Shown: positions 8,317 through 17,100 of the stretch, in pieces
Position numbering within the stretch: the stretch's first letter is position 1
How the letters are laid out: each line of letters starts with the position of its first letter
Assembly: GCF_002263515.1 (NCBI RefSeq)
Contig: NZ_CP022752.1
Span: 2,666,001-2,730,000 of the forward strand
DNA length: 64,000 nt
Reading direction: 5' to 3'
Source: Actinopolyspora erythraea
GTDB taxonomy: Bacteria > Actinomycetota > Actinomycetes > Mycobacteriales > Pseudonocardiaceae
The notes under the pieces: generated by a model
Databases searched by the model: none
What the model saw: the letters and a program-made list of their open reading frames with translations, nothing else
Told to the model about the DNA's origin: nothing
Program-made: the position numbers and the translations under genes

Positions 8317-11300
8317 AACGATCCCCTACTGATAACATTAGAAAGCTGACTTTCGGTCATTTCCCAAGCGCTCAAAAACTCACCACCCCCTCGTTTTTGC
8401 AGAACATTTAACCCAGTATCAGGGTCGAAGTTATGTATAACTTTGTTTCCACGGTAAGTACCTGGTTTTCTTATTGTACTAGAAGAATCCACATGATTTA
8501 CTAGAGCTCTCCTGAATTCTTCCGAATTCTTACTGTTAAAACTTCCCTCTACTCCAAAATCCCTTGCATGCTTAAACTTTTTTTGTAATTGTTTCTTTGA
8601 AAAATTTAACTCAGGAAATGCTGCAGCATTTCCTGAGGGTCCAATCTCTTTTTTAGATTTACCAGGAGGCAAGCTTTTTGGCTTACCAGAGGAAAGACTT
8701 TTCGCTCCACGCAACCCCCACTTGCCGGCCGTGACAGCCTGCCCCAAACCAGGAACAACTGCTGCACATGCCAACAAGGCATCGGCTTTCTTTCCTTCCG
8801 CTCCGTACCAGGCACAATTTCCTAGATCAGCAAAATTACCAACTCCAGGAGTCATTCCTGCAACTTCCAAAGCACGGTGTCCTCGAGCTTTGAGTTCCTC
8901 GGTCGTCATCGAGGGTTTGGGGCCTGACGGAAGTTTCGCGTTGTAGGGAACAGGCCCCTCATGTGTCTCGGACGGCGAAGGGGAGGGATCTGGACGGGTC
9001 GCACCCCACGTATCCACCCGCGGCCGGGAGGAACCGGATCCCGAGGATGTCTGCGTTCCCGAGCTCGGCCGGTGGGTTTTTCCGTTACTGCTGGTTGAAT
9101 TACCAGGAAACGGAGCAAGTAGGAGCCGGCCTCCCTCATCGGTACCGATAACCGGTTGCCGACCGGTGGGATCGGAATAGGTGAGCGGACTGTTGTTTCC
9201 GTAGGTGTAGCCGTGCATCTGCTGCGGATCCGTCAGATCCATCACCGGATCCACCGACAGGAACCGCCCGATGCTCGGGTCGTACTGCCGCACACCCAAC
9301 GTGGTAAGCCCGACCGATTCATCGATCGTGCCCCCCACGAAGCCCTTCTCACCCGGAAACCCGGCCTGACCACCACGCAGACCACCGAACGGCAGAAACC
9401 GACGCCGCGTGGTCTCCAACGACTCGGCATCCACCGCCACCTTCGACGTGCCCTGGTGATCCGACGCCAACCACGTCAGCCCCACACCGGACTCGCGCAC
9501 CGCCACGGTCTTGCCACCGTGGGTGTAGTACCGAGTCGCCGACAGCTCTCCGGTCTTCGCGTCCCACCGAAGCTGCTGGCCGTTCAGATACAACGTCGTC
9601 CCCGACGGCGACCGACGCAACAACCGCTGCCCGTCCGCGTCGTAGACGAACTCAGTACTGCTCCCGTCCGATTCGGAGACCTTGGTCAGGTTCCCGCGGG
9701 CGCTCCACTCCAGCGTCTGGTCCCTGCCCGCCACGTCACGGCTGGTCATGTTGCCGGTGGCGTCATAACCGAACTCAGCGCTCTTGGTTCCGTCGGTGGA
9801 CACCGAGTTCAGCGCGTGCCCCTGCTCCTCATACGAATACTCACGAACCGTGTCCCCACTCGCGGAACGCCGCGTCTCGGTGAGCCGATTACCCACCCCG
9901 TCATAGGTGTAGGAACGCCAATACGGCGCCGCACCACCCAAATCCTCGGTCTTGGGATCCTGGGAACACTTCGAACCGGTGGTCCACGCCTCGGTCAACC
10001 TACGCAGGTGGTCGTACCGGAAGCACTGTACATCCAGCGCACCACCACGCGGCTGGTCAGCGATCGAGGTGATGTTGCCCGCCGGATCGTAGGAATAGGC
10101 CAAATCGGCCTGCATCGGGTCCGGCACCTCGGCGTCGACGATCGTGCGCTCGGTACGCCTGGTGTGCTCGTCGTAGTAGTACGACTGCCACACCCGATTG
10201 CCGACCTCGCCCATCTGCACCCGGGCGACCTCACCGTAAGAGGTGTAACGAGTATCGGAAACGTACTTGATCTCCTTGTCGGGTGATCCCCACGTTGTGG
10301 CCGGATTCCCCAGGGAATCGTACGAATGTCCGATCGACTCCTTGGCCAGACCTCCGATCGCGGGAAGTATCTCGTTCGCCAGTGAACCGTCTTCCTCGAA
10401 AGTGTACTTGGTGGTGTATGTCCCGGAGAGTCTCCCTTCCGAATCGGGAAGCGTGACATTGATTCGTGTCGGTTTTTCCTGCGCGTTGTAAGCGACGACC
10501 TGTCGCTTGTACGTGTTGCCGTCGATCCATCGAGTGGAAGACGCCAGTTTGCCGGTCCCGTAAAGAGCGGAGTCGTAGTCCCACCCGGCAATCCTCTGCC
10601 CGTTCAGGGAGCCGGTATGAGTGGCCGTCTTACGTCCCAGCTCATCGTAAGAATAGGCGAGCGTCTTACCTCTCGCGTCCGTCTGGGACACCATCTGTCC
10701 CGCGGCGTCGTAGGAGTAGGTCGTGGTCCCACGATCGGGGTCATCGGCCTTGATCTTGCGACCCCGCAGGTCGTAGGTGTAGCGCCACGTGTTCCCACCC
10801 GGATCGGTGACCGTTTCGAGCTGTCCCGCGTTCGTGTAGGTGTAGCTCGTCGAGTCGTACGCACCGCTGGGGCTCGATTTCTTGTACTGCCGGAATTCGA
10901 CCTTGCGACCACGGGCGTCGTTGATCGTGGTGGTGGGAACGCCGCCTTCCGGTGGTGTCACGTGAGTGCGGTCACCGCCGTAGCCGTACTCGGTACGCCA
11001 CTTCTCGACGCCACCGGCCATGAGGATCTCGGCGACCTCACGTCCGGCACCGTCGTACTCGATGCGGGTCATCGCGGGGACATCCCCCGCGCTGTTCGCC
11101 CGCCACAGCTTCTTGTCCACCGGCTTGTCGTTGAAGTACGGACGAGTGGCGCGGTAGACGCGACCGTGCGAGTCGTAGTGCTTCTCGGTGATGAGTCTGC
11201 CGCCGCCGGAAGCCGGGCGCTGGATCTGCCGTGGACGCAACAACCCGTCGAGCAGTTTGTTGTAGCTGACGTAGTCACCGTCCGAGTTCAAGGTGCTGGT

Positions 11301-14093
11301 GGTGACCACCACCGGTTTTTCCTTGGCGATCCGGTACGAGTACTTCTGACTGGGGCTCTCGCTTTCGTCGCGGTCGCGATTGGGCAACCACACATTGGTT
11401 CTGCGACCGAGTGCGTCATAAGTGATCTCGGTGATTCGACCGTCCGGACCGACTTCCTTGACCGGTGCTCCCAGCAATGGATGCAAGGTGGTGGTGGTCG
11501 TATGTCCGGCCGGGTTGGTCACCGAAGTTTCGGTGACCGGCCCACCCAGATTCGGGGTGTAACTGGTGGTCGTGGTACGGCCCAGAGCATCCGTCGCGGT
11601 AAGCACACGTCCGTGTGCGTCGAAGGTCTTGGTCGCGACACTGGTGTACTCGGGGGAACCGTTGCTGTACCGCTCGAGTTTCTCGACCTCGGTGACATTA
11701 CCCGAGGTGGGTGCGTCACCGAAGTTTCCGCCATCGTAGCTGGTACGGGTGTCCGACACCGCGTCCTGCGGCATCGAAGGTGTCTTCCCGCAGGCCACCG
11801 CGTTCGTCCACTTGCGCTTCGGCAGATTGAGCAGCCAGCTGTCGGTGTTGCGCGCGTAGCTGGTGCGCTTGCACAGATCGTCGCCCGGTTTGTCCACGTT
11901 GCCGAGGTCGTTGACCTTTGTGACAAGCCCCTGCTTGTTGTAACTGGTCTCGGTGCGAGTGACACGTCTGCCGCCGTTACTCAGCGGTGTGTAAGTGCTC
12001 TCGGTTCCTGAATTGACCATGTAGGCTTCGAGGTCACCGTTCTTGGCGGTCGGCCCCTGCCACGTCGGTTCGGTGATGGTCTTGTTGACCACCGGCCCGC
12101 CCTCACCGTTGTAGGTGATCGTTTCGAAGGCGAAACCACGCAACCACTCGTGGTCGGTGTGGCTGTTTCCTTCCGAATCGGTGACCTGGACGCTGCGCTC
12201 GCCGTTATTCGGCAACGCATCGCCGTCCATCCCCTGGAAGAATCGCTTCTCGGTAAGCGTCACTGGTCCGTCGTTGCCGCTACCGGTACGGATCCTGACC
12301 CGGCCGAAACCGCGGAACTCGTTCCAATTCCGGTCCTCTTCGGATGTCACTTCCGAACTGCTGTGTGCCCAGGCAGCACCACCCAGGTACTCGTACTTGG
12401 TGATGCCGCCCGTCGTGCTGCCGATGCGATCGTGCTCAGTGATCGATTCGACCACGTACTTGTGGAAGTAGTCGGTTCGCTCAGAGACATAAGGGGCGGA
12501 CCAGGTGACCGGAAAACAGCGCAGCGTGTTCGTCTCCGGCTTCTCCGGCATGTTCACGCCGGTCTCGCATTCCGGCTCGGCGTACTTGACCGAGAGCACC
12601 CCACCTGCTTCGGAGACGATCGCGCTGATTCGATACCTGATCAGCGCGGCATGACCATCCTCGGCATAAACCCGGTTGGGCTTGGGTACACCTTCGAACT
12701 CGACTTCGGGAAGCTCGATGGAACCACCGACGTGGCCGGTGTGCGTGATGCCGTCCAGCCACAGCGCGGGTTGTTCACCATCGCCCGGATCGGGGAATTC
12801 GTGACGCAGACTCCACGAGTCCACAGCTGTGAAGCCGGAGTCATCACGCACCTGTGTAGTGATCTTGGAAAGCCGCTTGGTGGACCAGAACGTCGGAGCG
12901 TTCTGCGTGTCATCGCAGTTACCGGTGCATTCCAAACGCCACGGAACGTCCGGCCAGTTCTCCTCGTGCTCGCGATCGCAGGTCGAACCGGGAACGCAAC
13001 GGTCAGCGACATCGAACAGGATCCGTGCGGACGGCTGCTGTACGTGCTGCTCGTGAAGACCGTACTCGATCTTCTTCAGCCAACCGTCCTGGACGTACTC
13101 CACGGACTCGCTGTTGTTGTTCAGCCCGTAACGGTTAGTGGCGGTCTCGTAGGAGTAGTGGATCACGTTGCCGTTCGGATCCACCACCTTGTCCAGGTTC
13201 CAACGGTATCCCTGCTTGCAGGAGGACTCCGCGAAGCTCGGACCGTGGCAGGGCTCGCCCGCGTCGTTCCCGAACACCGGCGCGGTCCAGGTCGACTTCG
13301 ACTCCGGACGAGAGCCGTAGAAGTACTGGGTACCGTCGACCTCGGTGACCTTCCAATACTCCCCGTTGTTGTCGCCGTTGTTCGCACCGGTCAGCCGCTC
13401 TACACGCGACCCGTCATCACTTTTCGGCCGCCACTCACCCGTTTCATCGTCCTTGATGAGTTTTGAGCCCGATCCTCCGAGGGACAGCGTGGCGTTGTCA
13501 CTCTTCCAGCAGAAGTCACCGGGTTTGTCGTTTGAACCGTTGTCCAAGTCACTTACGCACGAGGCGTAACTTCGTTCGATGTAGCCCGGCCACAGGCTCC
13601 ATCCGTCACCGATCCAGGATGCCTGAGTATTGGTCGCGCTGGTCAGTCCGTCCAGCGACCCCGAAGAATAGGACAACGCCAGCTCTGGTTTGAGCCCACC
13701 GGGAACGTCAGGAGCTTCGATGGGATAGTTCCAGGTGAAGTTGCCGGTGTGGCCCGAGACGTCCCATGTGGCCGAGGGTTTGAGCGAGGTGGCGGTGTAC
13801 TTCCCCGCTCCTTTCTCCTGGCCTCCCGAACCACCGGCCGGTTGGTCCCCCTGAAGAGCGTCTTTCGATGCCTCGTCCTCGGGGCGATCCGCCATGTTCT
13901 GCTGCTCGACCTGAACCGAGGGCGTATCGGGCAACGGTTCAGAAGGGCCGTCGGCGGCACTGGCCTGTTGCGGCACTCCGACGGCTGCCAGCAGACCGGC
14001 CAGAAAGACCGGGGTCATTATCATGGCAACGTGTTTTCGGAACACAGCTAACCCGTCTCTCTTGTCACGTGGTCGTGACGTCGACAAACGCAC
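8313..14093 (-). CDS. Secreted RHS/YD-repeat polymorphic toxin with a colicin-D-like nuclease tip
   Basis: 1,926 residues from a GTG at 14093 (GGAGG five bases upstream); an ATG at 14135 is a weaker alternative. A signal peptide lies near residues 20-47 (MIMTPVFLAGLLAAVGVPQQ, then ASA). An N-terminal beta-rich region with SpvB-like features leads into many YD repeats (YSYDAAGQMVSQTDARGKTL and similar) and the RHS core signature YDPSIGRFLSVDP with YSDPTG ending near residue 1644. A Pro/Ser linker and a pre-toxin segment (TPGVGNFADLGN, PGLGQAVTAG; about 1748-1795) precede the tip at about 1831-1926, where KKFKHARDFGVEG and KPGTYRGNKVIHNFDPDTGL match the colicin D tRNase domain. The Lys-x-Lys-His at 1839-1842 is where I recall colicin D placing its catalytic residues. 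Base composition drops sharply at about 8720, so the tip was probably swapped in. Confidence 0.85.
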   Translation of the reverse strand: MRLSTSRPRDKRDGLAVFRKHVAMIMTPVFLAGLLAAVGVPQQASAADGPSEPLPDTPSVQVEQQNMADRPEDEASKDALQGDQPAGGSGGQEKGAGKYTATSLKPSATWDVSGHTGNFTWNYPIEAPDVPGGLKPELALSYSSGSLDGLTSATNTQASWIGDGWSLWPGYIERSYASCVSDLDNGSNDKPGDFCWKSDNATLSLGGSGSKLIKDDETGEWRPKSDDGSRVERLTGANNGDNNGEYWKVTEVDGTQYFYGSRPESKSTWTAPVFGNDAGEPCHGPSFAESSCKQGYRWNLDKVVDPNGNVIHYSYETATNRYGLNNNSESVEYVQDGWLKKIEYGLHEQHVQQPSARILFDVADRCVPGSTCDREHEENWPDVPWRLECTGNCDDTQNAPTFWSTKRLSKITTQVRDDSGFTAVDSWSLRHEFPDPGDGEQPALWLDGITHTGHVGGSIELPEVEFEGVPKPNRVYAEDGHAALIRYRISAIVSEAGGVLSVKYAEPECETGVNMPEKPETNTLRCFPVTWSAPYVSERTDYFHKYVVESITEHDRIGSTTGGITKYEYLGGAAWAHSSSEVTSEEDRNWNEFRGFGRVRIRTGSGNDGPVTLTEKRFFQGMDGDALPNNGERSVQVTDSEGNSHTDHEWLRGFAFETITYNGEGGPVVNKTITEPTWQGPTAKNGDLEAYMVNSGTESTYTPLSNGGRRVTRTETSYNKQGLVTKVNDLGNVDKPGDDLCKRTSYARNTDSWLLNLPKRKWTNAVACGKTPSMPQDAVSDTRTSYDGGNFGDAPTSGNVTEVEKLERYSNGSPEYTSVATKTFDAHGRVLTATDALGRTTTTSYTPNLGGPVTETSVTNPAGHTTTTTLHPLLGAPVKEVGPDGRITEITYDALGRRTNVWLPNRDRDESESPSQKYSYRIAKEKPVVVTTSTLNSDGDYVSYNKLLDGLLRPRQIQRPASGGGRLITEKHYDSHGRVYRATRPYFNDKPVDKKLWRANSAGDVPAMTRIEYDGAGREVAEILMAGGVEKWRTEYGYGGDRTHVTPPEGGVPTTTINDARGRKVEFRQYKKSSPSGAYDSTSYTYTNAGQLETVTDPGGNTWRYTYDLRGRKIKADDPDRGTTTYSYDAAGQMVSQTDARGKTLAYSYDELGRKTATHTGSLNGQRIAGWDYDSALYGTGKLASSTRWIDGNTYKRQVVAYNAQEKPTRINVTLPDSEGRLSGTYTTKYTFEEDGSLANEILPAIGGLAKESIGHSYDSLGNPATTWGSPDKEIKYVSDTRYTSYGEVARVQMGEVGNRVWQSYYYDEHTRRTERTIVDAEVPDPMQADLAYSYDPAGNITSIADQPRGGALDVQCFRYDHLRRLTEAWTTGSKCSQDPKTEDLGGAAPYWRSYTYDGVGNRLTETRRSASGDTVREYSYEEQGHALNSVSTDGTKSAEFGYDATGNMTSRDVAGRDQTLEWSARGNLTKVSESDGSSTEFVYDADGQRLLRRSPSGTTLYLNGQQLRWDAKTGELSATRYYTHGGKTVAVRESGVGLTWLASDHQGTSKVAVDAESLETTRRRFLPFGGLRGGQAGFPGEKGFVGGTIDESVGLTTLGVRQYDPSIGRFLSVDPVMDLTDPQQMHGYTYGNNSPLTYSDPTGRQPVIGTDEGGRLLLAPFPGNSTSSNGKTHRPSSGTQTSSGSGSSRPRVDTWGATRPDPSPSPSETHEGPVPYNAKLPSGPKPSMTTEELKARGHRALEVAGMTPGVGNFADLGNCAWYGAEGKKADALLACAAVVPGLGQAVTAGKWGLRGAKSLSSGKPKSLPPGKSKKEIGPSGNAAAFPELNFSKKQLQKKFKHARDFGVEGSFNSKNSEEFRRALVNHVDSSSTIRKPGTYRGNKVIHNFDPDTGLNVLQKRGGGEFLSAWEMTESQLSNVISRGSL

Positions 14094-14157
14094 ACTTTCC
14101 TCCCGGTGGGACGCGCGTTGTAACTCGAAATTCAAGGCTGTATGGGTTTTCCTCGAT

Positions 14158-17100
14158 TCAGGAATTTCCGTAGGACGCGTAGAGCGATTCGATACGGTCA
14201 GTGCTCAACCTGCCGGTGTAGAGTCGAACATCGTCGACCGATCCCGGCCAGAACTCGGTTTGAGCTCCTGCGTCCTTACCTCGTCCGATTTGCAGTCCAC
14301 CGTCGCTCTGCCACGTGTTGTGCAGTGTTCCGTCGTTGATACGACTGCCGTTGACGTACAGCCAGAGCTTGCCGGTAGTCGCGTCGTAAACCCCGGTCAA
14401 GTGGGTCCAACTGTTGATCTCTGCATCCAACGTGGCTACAGCCGTCTCAGTAACCGGCGCGGATTTCGTGTCCGATTCCGGCATCTCGAAGACCCAAGCA
14501 CCGAGCGGATGCTCGATGTCCGTGACGTGCCCCAACCGGAACTTGCTGGTCTGCTGCCCGTCGACGCTGACGGCGGTGACCTGTTCGTCGTCCTTGTTGG
14601 ACAGGTACACCCAGGCCGAGACGGTGAAACTCTCGTCGGTACGCAGGTCCACACCGGAGGTGGAGACGTAGTCGTCGGTGCCGTCCAGGCTCACCGCGTT
14701 GCCCGAGCGTCCCGAGGTGAACGAGGCGTCGCCGTGCAGCGTTCCCGGTTGGTTTCCGACCGAGTCCGCGGCGTTGGTGCCTTCCGACTCGTTCAGCCGC
14801 AGGTTGTGCACCAGGTTCAGATCACGTCCGGCCAGCAGCCGGATCTCCTCGGCGTAGAGGACCCTGCTGTAGGTGCGCACGTCGTCGATGGCACCAGGCC
14901 AGAAATCGACCGACTCACCGTTCCACTGTCCCCGCCCGATACCGAGCACGCCGGTGGCGTTCCAGGTACTGGTGTGGGCCGCCGATCCCACCAGGGCACC
15001 GTTGACGTAGAGGCGAATCTCGCTCGTCGAGGAGTCGTACACGGCGGTCAGATGGGTCCACACGCCGAGCTGGGCGGTTTCCGCCGAGATCAGGCGCTTG
15101 TGGGTTCCCCCGCCGTCGACGTCGGAGCCGAACATGGAAAAGCCCCACTTGCCCTGGGGATCGACCTGCAGGTGGAAACCGCTCGTGCGGTCGCCGTCCT
15201 GCGAGAGCACCTCGTACCAGTCGCCGGTGTGGTCCAGTTTGGCCCAGGTCGAGACCGTGAAGCTCTGACTGGTGTCCACCGCGTTGGGGGTTTCGACGTA
15301 ATCGTCGGTGCCATCGAGCTGGATCGCCTTGTCACCGGGATTGGGGTGGACTGTATGACCACCCTGCCAAGTGGGATCGCCGTGCACGGTGCCGTCCAGA
15401 CCACGCCCTGAGTCGTCGGTGACGTCGCCGTCGAGCTTCCAGGAACCGGAGCTGACGTTGTCCTGACTGACGATGCCGCGGATCTCGTCGGGGGTCAGCG
15501 CCCGGCTGTAGGTACGCAGCTCGTCCACCGCTCCCGGCAGATAACCGCCCCAGGAGCCGACGTCCCTGACCCGACCGACCTCGAACTGGGCGGCCTCCGG
15601 GTGCCAGGCGCCCTTGAACTGCGCCTTGCCGGCGAGCTCACCGTTGACGAACAGCCGCAGCTGCCCCGCCCGCACGTCGTGGACGCCGACCAGGTGGGTC
15701 CACACGCCGGTTCGCGGCGTCCGCGCCGAGGAGACGGTGGCGACCTCCGGCTCGGCGGCCTGCTCGGAACCGCGCAGCGTCCAGGTCCAGGAGTCCTGCC
15801 CGCTGCCGGAGTAGCCCAGTTCGAAGGCGGCGTGCCGTTGCCCGTTCTGGCTGGTCACGGTAACCGGATCGGCGGTCTTCTCGTCCAGGCGCACCCAGGT
15901 GGCCACCGAGTAGGAGCCGTCGCTGCGCACCGAGGGCTCGTCGGTGGTGACGTGGTCGTCGGTGCCGTCCAGCCGCAGCGCGGACCCCAGCGCCCCCTCG
16001 GTGTATCCCGGATCACCGTGCAGCGTGGCGGGTTGACCGCCCGGGACGACGTTGGGCACGGTACCGGTCTCACCGGTCTGCTCGAACTTCCAGTGACCGG
16101 TGCGCACGTTGTCCAGGTTCACCAGCGAGCCGATCTCCGACTCGGCCAGCACCCGGTCGTAGGTACGCACCTCGTCGATGTCGCCGGCCCAGGGGTCGGT
16201 CAGAGTGCCGTTCCACTTCGCCCGACCGATCGCCGTCGCACCTCCGGTGGAGATGTCACCCCAGTAGGGTTCGGTGGCCGCCAGCGAACCGTTCACATAA
16301 AGCCGGATCTCCTCCGCCGCTGGTTCGTAGACACCCGCGATGTGGGTCCACTGGCCGGTCTTGACATCGACCTCGGACGTGGCGAAGGCCTTGTACTTAC
16401 CACCGTCGGTCTCGTCCGAACCGGTGAGCACGAAGTGCCACTTGCCGTCGGCTCGTGTCTGCAGCATGAAGCCGCTGACCACCTCACCGTCCTGCGAGAC
16501 CGCCGTACGGCTCATGTCGCCGACCTTGTCGGCACGCACCCATGCCGAAACGGAGAACCCGGCGTCGGTGGGAACGGAGTTGGGGGCGGTCAGATAGTCG
16601 ACCTCACCGTCCAGGTGCACCGCCGAGTCCACCGCACCGGGAGTCCAGGAGACCCCGTTGTGCGTGCTGCCGTCGCGGTCGCCCAGGAAGGCCGCGTCGG
16701 TGACGTCGCCGTTGAGCGGCCAGTGCGCCACGGGACCGTTGCCCGCCCGGACGTAGAAGTGGTGCGTGGTCACCGGACTGCGGTTGCCCGCACGGTCCAC
16801 GCTCTGCACGTACAGGTCCACCGGACCGTCCGTGGGAGGGGTGAGTGTGACCGTGGCGCCGCCACCCAGCGAGTCGGCGGCCACCGTCTTGCTCGGCGGA
16901 TCCTGGAACCCGTAGCGGTAGTGGTCCACATCGCCGACCCCGGCGGCGTCGAAGGTGAACTCGGCGGGAACGTCCCTGCCACCGTGCCAGTTGTCGTCCG
17001 CCGGGTACACCGAGGAGGAGACCCCCGGAGCGCTGCCGGGCGCGACCCGGTCCACCACGAAGCTCGGACCGTTGGCGGTGGCGCCGTCCAGGGCACCGTC

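Noticed and set aside
9156..13466. Several plus-strand open frames of 370-460 codons across the RHS gene
   Set aside because: They mirror the repeat codons of the minus-strand RHS gene and show no start context or known domain.
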